A stretch of DNA of 64,000 bases from Paguma larvata (lineage: Eukaryota; Chordata; Mammalia; Carnivora; Viverridae), in NCBI GenBank assembly GCA_030068075.1, contig CM057841.1, forward strand, positions 4,214,565 through 4,278,564, given 5' to 3'. The position numbers and the translations under genes were made by a program. Of the stretch, positions 58,101-64,000 are shown piece after piece. Within the stretch, counting starts at the first letter, position 1. Every line of letters starts with the position of its first letter. The notes under the pieces were generated by a model. The model saw nothing but the letters and a program-made list of their open reading frames with translations. It was not told the origin of the DNA and searched no databases.

Positions 58101-61100
58101 ATAAGGGTAATTCTATTTTCATTTTTTCCATGAACTTCCACCAATTTGACAATAAATTATTTTTTAAAAAAATAAATGTACTCTTAATCTCCTTTATCTT
58201 TTCACTTGAATTAAAAAAAAATGTTCGGGGCACCTGGGTGACTCAGTCAGTTAATTGTCCAACTTCGGCTTAGGTCATAATTTCATCGTTTGTGGGTTCG
58301 AGCCCTGCATTGAGCTTTGTGATGACAGCTCAGAGCCTGGAGCCTGCTTTGGATTCTGTGTCTCCCTCTCTCTACTCTTCTCCTGCTTATGCTCTGTCTC
58401 TCAAAAATAAATAAATGTTAAAAAAAAGTTTATTTTGAAAGAGCAAGGATGCCAGCACAAGCAAGGGAGTGGCAGAGAGAGAAGGAAGAGAGCATTCCAA
58501 GCAGGCTCTGCGCTGTCAGCTCAGAGCCTGATGAGGGACTTGATCCCACCAACCATGAGATCATGACCTGAACTGAGATGGAGAGTGAGATGCTTAACTG
58601 ATAGAGGCACCCAGGCACCCCTCTTTTCACTTTCTTAATCGTATCCTTTGAAACACAAAATTTTTTTAAAAAATTAGTTTTTATTTCTTTATTTTTAATT
58701 GAAGTATATATAGTTCACATATATTAGTTTCAGGTGAAAAACATAGTGATTCAACAATTATATACATTACAAAATGCTCACCGTGACAAGTATAGTTACC
58801 CTCTGTCACAATATAAGGTTATTACAATATTATTGACTATATTTCCTATGCTGTATTTAACATTTCCATGACCTATTTATTTTATAACTGGAAGTTTATA
58901 CCTCTTAATACCCTTTTTCTATTTTGCTCATCCCTCTATGCCCACCTCCCCTCTGGCAACCACCAATTTATTCTCTGTATTTAGGTCTAGTGTTATTGTT
59001 GTTTTTGGTCTCTTTTTCTTTGTTCATTTGTTTCTTAAATTCCACACAAGAGTGAAATCATATGGTATTTGTCTTTCTCTGACTTATTTCACATAGTATT
59101 ATACCCTCCAGATCCATCCCTGCTGTTGCAAATGGCAAGATTTGTGTATATATATATATTAGTGTACATGTATACATATGTGTGTTTGTGTGTTTGTGTG
59201 TATATGTATGTGTTTATCTGTGTGTGTATATATATATGTATATATACACACACACATACCTATGCCACTTGTTTTTATCCGTTCATTTATGGATGGGCAA
59301 TTGGGCTGCTTTCATATCTTGGCTATTGTAAATAATGCTGTAATATAGGGGTGCTGCATATCTTTTCAATTTAGTGTTTGTTTTTTTTTTTTTTTTTTTT
59401 ATTTTTTTAAAAAATTTTTTTTTTTAATGTTTATTTATTTTTGAGAGACATAGAGACAGAGTGTGAGCAGGGAAGGGCAGAGAGAGAGGGAGACACAGAA
59501 TCGGAAGCAGGCTCCAGGCTCTGAGCTGTCAGCACAGAACCTGACGCGGGGCTCGAACTCACAGACCGCGAGATCATGACCTGAGCTGAAGTTGGCCGCT
59601 CAACCAACTGAGCCACCCAGGCGCCCCTAGTGTTTGTTTTTTGTGGGTAAATACCTAGTAGCGAAAGTGAAATTACTGGGTATGGAAATTCTACTGTTAA
59701 TATTTTGAAGAACCTCCAAACTGTTTTCCATAGTGGCTGCACCAGTTTTCATTCCCACCAACAGTGGATAAATGTTCCCTTTTCTCTACATCTTTACCAA
59801 TACTTAATTTTTGTTGTTTTGATTCTAGCCATTCTGACAGGTATGAGAATATCTCGTGGTGTGGTTTTGATTTTTATTTCCCTTATGATTGATGTCGAGC
59901 ATCTTTTTATGTGTCTGTTGGCCATCTGGATGTCGTCTTTGGAGAAATATCTGTTCTTCCAATCTTTGAATCCAGTTTGTTTCTTTGGTGTTGAGTTGCG
60001 TGAATTTTTTTTTTTTTTTACATTTTTTGGATGTTATATCCCATAAGCGGTTGTCATTTGCAAATCTCTCTTTCCTTTCAGTAGGTCGCTTTGTCATTTT
60101 GTTGGTTTTCTTCCTTTGCAAAAGCTTTTTAGTTTGATGTAGCCTCAATAGTTTAACTTTCCTTTTGTTTCACTTGCTTGGGAAGACCTATCCGGATAAA
60201 GGTCATTAAGGCCAATGTCAAATTACTGCCTATGTTTTCTTCTAGGAGTTTTATGGTTTCACGTCAGGTCTTCAATCCAGTTTTGTGTATGGTGTTAATG
60301 CTGGGAAAACTGGATTGCTTTCTATTTGTTGAAGAGACTTATCTCCGTTGTATACTCTTGCCTCCTCTGACTATATAAGTGTTGGCTTATTTCTAGGTTT
60401 TTTATTCTGTTCCATTGATTTGTGTCTAAAATTTTTTTATTTTGAAGTATATTTTTCTTCTATCTATTGTGCTTTTGGTGTCCTAAGAAACCATTGCCTT
60501 ACCCAAAAATTTACTGGTGTGTTTTCTTCTAAGAGTTTTAACTCTTGTATTTAGGTCTATGATGTATTTTGAGTTATTTTTGGTGGGTAGTATGCAGTAT
60601 GTCAAACCCCCCCCCTTTTTTTACTCCTTGAAAACAATATCCTGATGCTAGAAACAAAATTTTTAAACCAAGCTTTGGCACAGAATCATCTTAGAAAAAT
60701 TTTAGGAGCCACAGACTGGGTAACTTGCCAATTACGTTTTCATTTCAAACTGGACAACTTACCAATTAAATTTTCATTTCTTAAAATATTTGTTTACATC
60801 TCTATCATCTCTGGGCCTAGTTTATACTTTTTTTGTGTGGCAGACAGAGGGAGAGTGGCTGAGAGAATAGAAAACCACAATTACTGGCAGCCTCCACTTA
60901 CTCAAGCTACTAAGTGATGAGCGCTGTAGAATTCCAGCTGAAGGCATTTTCAGTGGAATATCCTCTGCAGAGGTGTTGCGTCAGCAGAGACCTGAAAGAT
61001 GAAGATCCATCTAACTAAAGATCAGGCAAAGAGCATTTCAACAGGGGTGCACAAGTGCAAAAGCCCTAAGTGGGTCCAAGGATTTGGAGGGACATATGGA

Positions 61101-61600
61101 GAGCAGCAAACATGAATGACTACCTTGAGTAGTTCCTGATGTGGGTAAGGCAACTGAAAAAGGCCAGCGTGGCTGGACACAAGGATACAGGAACAGGCTG
61201 GGGCCTCATAGATCGGGTCTTTTGTTTGTAACATCTCCCCAGGCCATACATGGATAATAAGCCTGTGTCTCCAGTGACTCCTCAAGTCCTGAGAGTGGCT
61301 GGGACCAAGAATGGGATCTGTGAGGCACCAAAGCAGAGAAAATAAGTGCTTCCTGACTTGTACAGGATTACCAGGAGGAATGGGTCAGAAAAACAGAAAC
61401 CAACGGCATGTGACCTCTTCTTTTCCCTACAGGCTGGCAAACTGTAACCTTTCAGCAGATGATTGTGAAGCCTTTACCTGCGTCCTAAACAGCAGCAAGA
61501 AGCTGAAGCTTCTTAACGTATCCCACAACGCCTTGGACCAAGGGGTCCCCCTGCTGTGTGAGGCCTTGCAGCACCCAGACTGTGGCCTGGAGGGCTTGAT
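42885..61600 (+). CDS. NLRP4: NLRP4, partial gene (five coding exons), with a frameshift
   Basis: NLRP4 is a cytoplasmic NOD-like receptor with a pyrin domain, NACHT ATPase and leucine-rich repeats. Family knowledge: human NLRP4 is reported to restrain NF-kB and type I interferon signalling (through TBK1 turnover) and to bind Beclin-1, and NLRP4 genes are expressed in oocytes and testis. Exons 42885-43164, 51464-53035, 54007-54168, 55723-55890 and 61433-61600 join in compatible phases (1, 2, 2, 2). With the single missing base in the second exon allowed for, they give about 784 codons; the human protein is near 994. The remaining LRR exons are not visible before 64000. As written, translation stops after 192 residues. 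The assignment rests on sustained resemblance across all five exons, closest to NLRP4 among paralogues such as NLRP9. Confidence 0.85.
43165..44027. other. NLRP4 intron, unassigned start
   Basis: Contains a T16 run near 43678. No repeat family or further exon recognised. Confidence 0.45.
44028..44267 (-). mobile_element. older carnivore SINE with expanded GA tract
   Basis: Reverse copy with long GA/GGGA runs (44033-44140), older body ('catgctgagcatggagccc'), and 'gagccatccaggcac' at its end. Confidence 0.85.
44268..46019. other. NLRP4 intron, unassigned 1.75-kb stretch
   Basis: The longest stretch here without a recognised repeat. Overlapping frames on both strands (133 codons at 45110-45511 +, 65 at 45106-45303 -) have no domain I recognise. 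No splice-flanked exon is evident. Confidence 0.4.
46020..46420 (-). mobile_element. ancient L1 3'UTR
   Basis: 'ctccctt' followed by 'cctctgggactccaatgacg', and 'tttttattgaacattttaag', fit the reverse of an old L1 3'UTR. Heavily diverged. Confidence 0.5.
46421..46868. other. NLRP4 intron, unassigned
   Basis: No recognised repeat; overlapping chance frames only. Confidence 0.42.
46893..47085 (-). mobile_element. felid SINE, first of a tandem pair
   Basis: Reverse copy ending 'gagccacccagatgcctc'. The pair is enclosed by 'tgacctcacataattttt' (46869-46886) and 'tgacttcacataattttt' (47285-47302). Confidence 0.9.
47086..47284 (-). mobile_element. older SINE, second of a tandem pair
   Basis: Reverse copy with older-type body ('acgaccctgggatcatgttc'), ending 'gccacccaggcactc' directly at the outer TSD. 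Confidence 0.9.
47319..47468 (+). mobile_element. young L1 3' end
   Basis: 'gagactctcaaagactaag' to 'ccaatttgacaataaatta' and a (TAAA)n-like tail. Very short 3'UTR-only insertion. Confidence 0.9.
47470..47920 (-). mobile_element. probable ancient L1 ORF2 fragment
   Basis: 'ctatccatttagaatttatc' and 'gtataaagtgtgaagtataa' match the reverse of a conserved ORF2 segment. The rest is too decayed to be sure. Confidence 0.45.
47921..48526. other. NLRP4 intron, unassigned AT-rich stretch
   Basis: No gene or repeat identified. Confidence 0.45.
48527..48774 (-). mobile_element. felid SINE with TSD
   Basis: Near-consensus reverse copy (about 48545-48760) flanked by 'tagtattttcagtt' and 'cagtgttttcagtt'. 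Confidence 0.94.
48950..49170 (+). mobile_element. MER20 hAT-Charlie DNA transposon
   Basis: 'cagtggttctcaatcaggag' start, 'ctaaacattaaatatcctag' and 'caaagaattatccagcccaa' within, and 'aaggtgagcaaccctg' at the end. Confidence 0.85.
49449..49686 (+). mobile_element. felid SINE with short TSD
   Basis: Full copy at about 49463-49672. 'atgtctaaa' occurs just before it and again near 49678. Confidence 0.93.
49687..50151. other. NLRP4 intron, unassigned
   Basis: Includes a small self-complementary 'ccaatatatatatattgg' at about 49988-50005. No gene or repeat family. Confidence 0.45.
50152..50495 (+). mobile_element. young L1 3' end with a long A-rich tail
   Basis: 'gtttccacgaataggtggac' to 'ccaatttgaaaataaac', then nearly 90 bases of A-rich tail with T and C interruptions. 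Confidence 0.92.
50496..50910. other. NLRP4 intron, unassigned
   Basis: No gene or repeat identified. Confidence 0.45.
50911..51140 (-). mobile_element. felid SINE with diverged TSD
   Basis: Reverse copy at about 50929-51124. 'agttcagggttattctttt' before it and 'agctcagggttctttct' after it are the likely TSD. Confidence 0.9.
51170..51345 (-). mobile_element. old hAT-like DNA repeat remnant
   Basis: 'tagttatgtctctgccattg', 'tgaaattttatttggcctac' and 'cagtttccagatccc' fit the reverse of the family seen at 8630 and 12500. It ends about 120 bases before the NACHT exon. Confidence 0.42.
51464..53035 (+). CDS. NLRP4: NLRP4 NACHT exon (frameshifted)
   Basis: Acceptor 'tgttctcactcag' precedes 51464 and donor 'gtgagt' follows 53035. 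The exon encodes a linker, then the NACHT ATPase with Walker A 'GAQGIGKTT' (51646-51672) and Walker B '[11 protein letters not shown]' (about 51858-51890). The helical and winged-helix region follows, up to '[19 protein letters not shown]'. The frame changes at about 51721, so Walker A and everything downstream lie in different frames. If read through, the exon has 524 codons of family-like sequence with no other stop. One base added at the shift restores phase 2 at the exon end, which all later exons share. Base use is ordinary on both sides of the shift. Confidence 0.9.
51719..51724 (+). other. NLRP4: one-base frameshift in NLRP4
   Basis: Upstream frame reads 'WVEGNVYQ' and then leaves the family pattern. 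The pattern resumes two bases later as '[20 protein letters not shown]'. Alignment by eye places the loss of a single base in the 'cagagagatt' run, replacing one residue. The first frame then stops at 51760-51762. Confidence 0.88.
53036..53622. other. NLRP4 intron, unassigned
   Basis: No repeat or exon recognised. Confidence 0.45.
53623..53858 (-). mobile_element. MER20 hAT-Charlie DNA transposon
   Basis: Reverse copy: 'ggttcctcaaccttggcac', 'ctaccactagatgccagaag', 'accaaaaatgtctctggac' and 'tttggttgagaata'. Confidence 0.85.
54007..54168 (+). CDS. NLRP4: NLRP4 LRR exon 1
   Basis: Acceptor 'ctccttacag' and donor 'gtaagt' frame 162 bases in phase 2-2. The translation includes '[20 protein letters not shown]' and ends '[11 protein letters not shown]', the repeat signature of NLRP LRR exons. 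It is slightly shorter than the usual 168-171 bases of the later exons, as expected for the first, less regular repeat. No stop or splice damage. Confidence 0.9.
54169..55050. other. NLRP4 intron, unassigned
   Basis: No repeat family or exon recognised. Confidence 0.45.
55055..55150 (+). mobile_element. hAT-Charlie fragment
   Basis: 'tttctaacaagctcccggatg' shortened to its core 'aacaagctcccggatgatgc', plus 'ggaaccatgtttggagaag', is typical of a Charlie-group 3' end. The exact family is uncertain. Confidence 0.5.
55154..55300 (+). mobile_element. MER5A hAT-Charlie element
   Basis: 'gcagtgactttgtaatattt', 'ttaaaattctccaaggaag', 'gcctccaaaccaatttatc' and 'caatgtacagccaaggta' follow the MER5A layout. 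Confidence 0.7.
55395..55602 (-). mobile_element. MER20 element, diverged
   Basis: 'catccctggcttctactcac', 'aagatgtctccagacactag' and 'ggttgagagcta' match MER20 in reverse. Confidence 0.65.
55723..55890 (+). CDS. NLRP4: NLRP4 LRR exon 2
   Basis: 168 bases between acceptor 'cttttgcag' and donor 'gtgagt', phase 2-2. It encodes '[20 protein letters not shown]' and '[17 protein letters not shown]', two repeat halves with regularly spaced leucines. Joined to the previous exon it reads 'LQKLQMNSVTF', the continuous family pattern. Confidence 0.92.
56025..56212 (-). mobile_element. young L1 3' end with TSD
   Basis: Reverse 3'UTR starting with a T16 run. 'tggaggtt' at 56025-56032 and 56205-56212 flanks it. 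Confidence 0.92.
56213..56814. other. NLRP4 intron, unassigned; possibly old L1
   Basis: Fragments such as 'aaaatcccacatctaggg' and 'tacttgaaaaacggaaataa' vaguely recall L1 ORF2 ends, too weak to annotate. Confidence 0.35.
56815..57720 (-). mobile_element. ancient L1 3'UTR and ORF2 end
   Basis: Long reverse-oriented L1: 'agatttattgagatattatc', 'catatccttgttgccttgc', 'catagtggctggaccatttt' and 'aatccttttcatgtgc'-like text. Mammal-wide and inactive. Confidence 0.8.
57725..58180 (+). mobile_element. 5'-inverted (twin-primed) young L1
   Basis: 57728-58140 is ORF2 end and 3'UTR on the - strand. 58141-58175 is only the last bases of L1 in + orientation ('ccaatttgacaataaatta') with an A tail. About 170 bases of 3'UTR are lost at the switch. 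TSD is weak ('aaaaat'). Confidence 0.82.
58225..58420 (+). mobile_element. felid SINE, left arm of an inverted pair
   Basis: 'ggggcacctgggtgactcag' head to 'aaaataaataaatgtt' tail, tail-to-tail with the next SINE. Confidence 0.93.
58424..58622 (-). mobile_element. older SINE, right arm of an inverted pair
   Basis: Reverse copy starting in the shared A/T-rich junction, ending 'ggcacccaggcacccct'. Confidence 0.9.
59148..59262. repeat. (TG)n/(TA)n microsatellite
   Basis: Mixed 'tatata', 'tgtgtg' and 'acacac' units inside the old L1, at the variable site where other copies have TA or CA runs. Confidence 0.9.
59372..59641 (-). mobile_element. felid SINE with TSD, nested in old L1
   Basis: Near-consensus copy at 59411-59627. 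'tagtgtttgttttt' occurs at 59372-59385 and 59628-59641. Confidence 0.95.
60611..61432. other. NLRP4 intron, unassigned
   Basis: Contains an imperfect 34-base tandem duplication near 60722-60789 ('aacttgccaatta', then 'aacttaccaatta'). No exon or repeat family recognised. Confidence 0.45.
61433..61600 (+). CDS. NLRP4: NLRP4 LRR exon 3
   Basis: 168 bases from acceptor 'ttttccctacag' to donor 'gtaagt', phase 2-2. It encodes '[18 protein letters not shown]', '[20 protein letters not shown]' and '[12 protein letters not shown]', the standard NLRP repeat. Joined with the previous exon it reads 'EELLLANCNLS'. This is the last NLRP4 exon visible; phase shows at least one more must follow. Confidence 0.93.
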
Positions 61601-62317
61601 GTAAGTGAACCTTGGGAGGGTCCACTGTGCAGAAGCGTGGCAGCACAGTTAGTTTGAAGTTGGGCCTGTGGTTTAAAATCCTACCCAGAGATGGAGGCAC
61701 ACTGCAGAGGCTGGAAAGCCTAAGGCGAAGATTCAGGAGAACTTGAACTCCACCGCTGGATTTACCACTTGGCCCTTATCATCTTGAGCCACGTTACTTT
61801 CTTCTCTTGGGTTCAAATTACTTCTCTGTAAATAGAAGAAGGGAAAAATTCTGTCCTAGAAGTCTTATAAAAGTCGAGATGATGCAGAGCACATACTCCA
61901 CACATACAGAGCATACACTCAGTTTTTAAAAATACTAGCCTGGGTGAAAGTAACTACAACACTCCTTACTCCCTGTTGACTTGCCACAGCAGTGCAAGAG
62001 GTCCGTGGGGGCACTGGCTTCATTGAAGACGGTTCCACACCTATGTTGGGTTTATGATAATACTGGTAGGAAAGGGGAGGTGGGAAAATACATATGCATT
62101 TGGGTCTATCTGGTTTTTTATATGCAAATATCCTTAGATACATAATATAGATTGCCTGTGGGGAACAGAACTGGGAGGTGGGAGAGAAATGTTTCTCTGT
62201 TTATACTTCTGGGTTTTTAAAAATGTGAACTATGTGAGAGTGAGGGTACTCTGAGAATAAATAAAGCAAGATCGAGGCCATCACTTTCAGTCAAAATGGG
62301 CAAACAGGGACTGGATT
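61601..62317. other. NLRP4 intron, unassigned
   Basis: 62100-62280 may be an old retroelement end ('gattgcctgtggggaacag', 'aaaaatgtgaactatgtg'). Not certain. Confidence 0.4.
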
Positions 62318-62530
62318 TAACCTCCCCCTGAAGAAAGGAAAAAAAGACACAGAGAGGGAGGGAGATAAAACATAAGAGACTCTCAAAGACTAAGAAAAAA
62401 ACTGAGGGTAAGGGGGATGAGAGAGGGGGGAGAGGGGGTGATGGGCATTAAAAAGGGCACATGTTGGGAGGAACACTGGGTGTTACATGTAAACCAATTT
62501 GAAAATAAACTATTATAACCTCCCCCTGAA
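62318..62530 (+). mobile_element. young L1 3' end with perfect TSD and no A tail
   Basis: 3'UTR from 'gaaaggaaaaaaagacacag' to 'aaaataaactattat'. 'taacctccccctgaa' at 62318-62332 and 62516-62530 flanks it. The usual A tail is absent. Confidence 0.94.
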
Positions 62531-63189
62531 AACAACCAAAAATAACCAAATAAGTAAAACAACATTTTCTGGACATCAATGAAGGACGTGGATTCTTGAG
62601 AGACAGGAGACAAGCACGGAGAGTCTTATAATTGCCCCAGTTGACTATGTAGAAAGATTCCAGGATACTGTTCAGGCAGGGAGAACCCACATGGAACATG
62701 GCAGGCTAGCAGGTTTGGGGACATGTTGACTAAGAATCTAGGCAGGTTGTGGGAGGTCACAGGACAGCACACCAAAGCATGTAGAAAATGCCAGAGGTCC
62801 GAACCCCACCCCCTCTAGCACCCAGCAGAGTCCTGGCTTGCATAAGCATGAGAGAAAGCTACCTGAGCCCAGGGAAGAGCCACCTGAGAGGACGTGAAGG
62901 TGCTGTACGTGGTGCTCACATCGACCAGGGTATAGTTCTCATTCACAAGGCATCAGGTAGACTGTTCAGAATGGTCTCCCCTTGGAAGAGGGATATAATT
63001 ACCTGTAAACCAAACCCTAGTCTTGGTGAAAATTCTTAGAAAATTGTTCTCAGCTAGTTTCACAGTTTCCCACAACACAGTTAAAGAATCCAGAATGGGA
63101 AAAAGTAAAGTAAAACTGTCTTCATTCTTAGGCAACATGACCTTCAAGTGTAGAAAATCCAGGGGAATCTAGGAAGGAAGGATACACAT
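62531..63189. other. NLRP4 intron, unassigned
   Basis: No LRR-like exon with splice sites found. A short frame at 62788-63039 shows no family. Confidence 0.45.
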
Positions 63190-63440
63190 TACATGATAAA
63201 ACTCAAAAATGCAAACTAGTCTCTAGAGACAAAAAGCAGATCTGTGGCTGCCTAAGTGTAAGGGAGATAGGTCACCAGGAGGGACAGATGACAGAGGGGC
63301 AAGAGGAAAGTTTGGGGGCTGATGGACCTGTTCCATCATCTACTGGTGACGGTTTCATGGGTGTGCACAAACTGTACACCTTCGCTATATAATACGCTAT
63401 AAAAATACAGTAGATTGTATTTCAATTATGCCCCGTAAAA
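63190..63440 (+). mobile_element. possible ancient L1 3' end
   Basis: 'gcacaaactgtacaccttcg' and 'gtatttcaattatgccccg' resemble the end of an old mammal-wide L1. Confidence 0.45.
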
Positions 63441-64000
63441 GAAGAAATCAGGATGAAATATATATGGAAATGTTTGGAAGAAGGCCACATGGAAATAATT
63501 GCTTATACTGAAATATCTGGATATACAAAAGTAATAACTTGGAAGTAGTTGATGCAACATTAATATTTACTGAGATCTTACAAACAAGCTAAATATTTTT
63601 CCTGAATTTGTTGGATTTAAAATGAGTTATTTTACTTACAGGGTTAAAGATCTAAAGTCCGAGTATATCCAGCATAAGTATATTAACGTGCATTTCTTTG
63701 ATTGCTGGTAAACAGCATGGCAAGTTCTCTAAGTAGCAAATTAATTTTGAGTTGTCAATGTTTGCCAAGGTTGAAAATAAGACACTTAAAAATAGCAAAA
63801 TATTCAAATCATATGAAATGCTAGAGTAATTTTCATCAAAGCATATTTTTATCATAGTAACAATATTATATAGCTGCTAAGTTGTGAAAGTTTAAAATTC
63901 ACCTTTTAATAGAAAAAAATTATTTTCAGAGCGGAAAATCTGGATTTCTTACATAAAATTTTGTTCATGTTTAAAGGTTGGCAACTAAATTTTAAATATA
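63441..64000. other. unassigned AT-rich end of window
   Basis: No exon or repeat family recognised; presumably NLRP4 intron. Confidence 0.42.

Larger units (their letters stand above)
58665..60610 (-). mobile_element. old L1 (3'UTR and ORF2 end) split by a SINE
   Basis: 'gttcatttgtttcttaaatt', 'tgacttatttcacatagtat', 'tccatagtggctgcaccagt' and later ORF2 text run in reverse. 59372-59641 holds a nested SINE. Decay is heavy and the copy is inactive. Confidence 0.85.

Noticed and set aside
61600..64000. Search for the next NLRP4 LRR exon
   Set aside because: No acceptor followed by an LRR-like frame and a donor was found. The 'ttacttacag' at about 63636 is followed by non-LRR sequence with stops.

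Overview
The window is nuclear DNA from a carnivore, most likely a cat (Felidae). About three dozen copies of one tRNA-derived SINE are present on both strands. All share a 'ggcgcctgggtggctcag' head, a 'gttcgagccc' B-box region, a CT-rich stretch and an 'aaaataaataaa' tail, which is the felid type of CAN-SINE and not the dog type. The LINE-1 3' ends ('gggatgagcactgggtgttg', 'ccaatttgacaataaa') fit the same lineage. No bacterial, plasmid or CRISPR features are present.

One protein-coding gene is supported: the 5' part of NLRP4 on the + strand. It has a PYD exon (42885-43164), a large NACHT exon (51464-53035) and three leucine-rich-repeat exons (54007-54168, 55723-55890, 61433-61600). All sit between good GT/AG splice sites and share compatible phases. 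About 784 of roughly 1,000 codons are present, and the last LRR exons lie beyond position 64000. The NACHT exon carries a net one-base deletion near 51721, between Walker A and Walker B. As written, the product would stop after 192 residues, yet every other feature of the gene is intact. The locus is therefore either a recently inactivated or polymorphic gene, or contains a sequence error.

Positions 1-42240 are gene-poor and dominated by retrotransposons. They include an L1 of about 6.4 kb (15398-21788) that split an older SINE and was later hit by a solo LTR, two SINEs and two younger L1 fragments. Several other L1s show the 5' inversion typical of twin priming. The stretch 36640-36765, with two CCAAT boxes and a donor-like site, is a speculative candidate for the NLRP4 promoter and noncoding first exon. 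Introns of NLRP4 (43165-61432) hold older material: MER20 and MER5A hAT elements, ancient L1 3' ends and more SINEs.

I did not find a new defence or regulatory system. The points most worth checking are the NLRP4 frameshift, a 76-bp perfect palindrome (41126-41201), repeated SINE integration into the same target (17450-17961 and 35519-35986), a GC-rich insert inside an old L1 (33866-34245), and the clustered 5'-inverted L1 copies. Repeat calls rest on recognition by eye, so element edges are good to about 5-20 bases unless target-site duplications (TSDs) are given.
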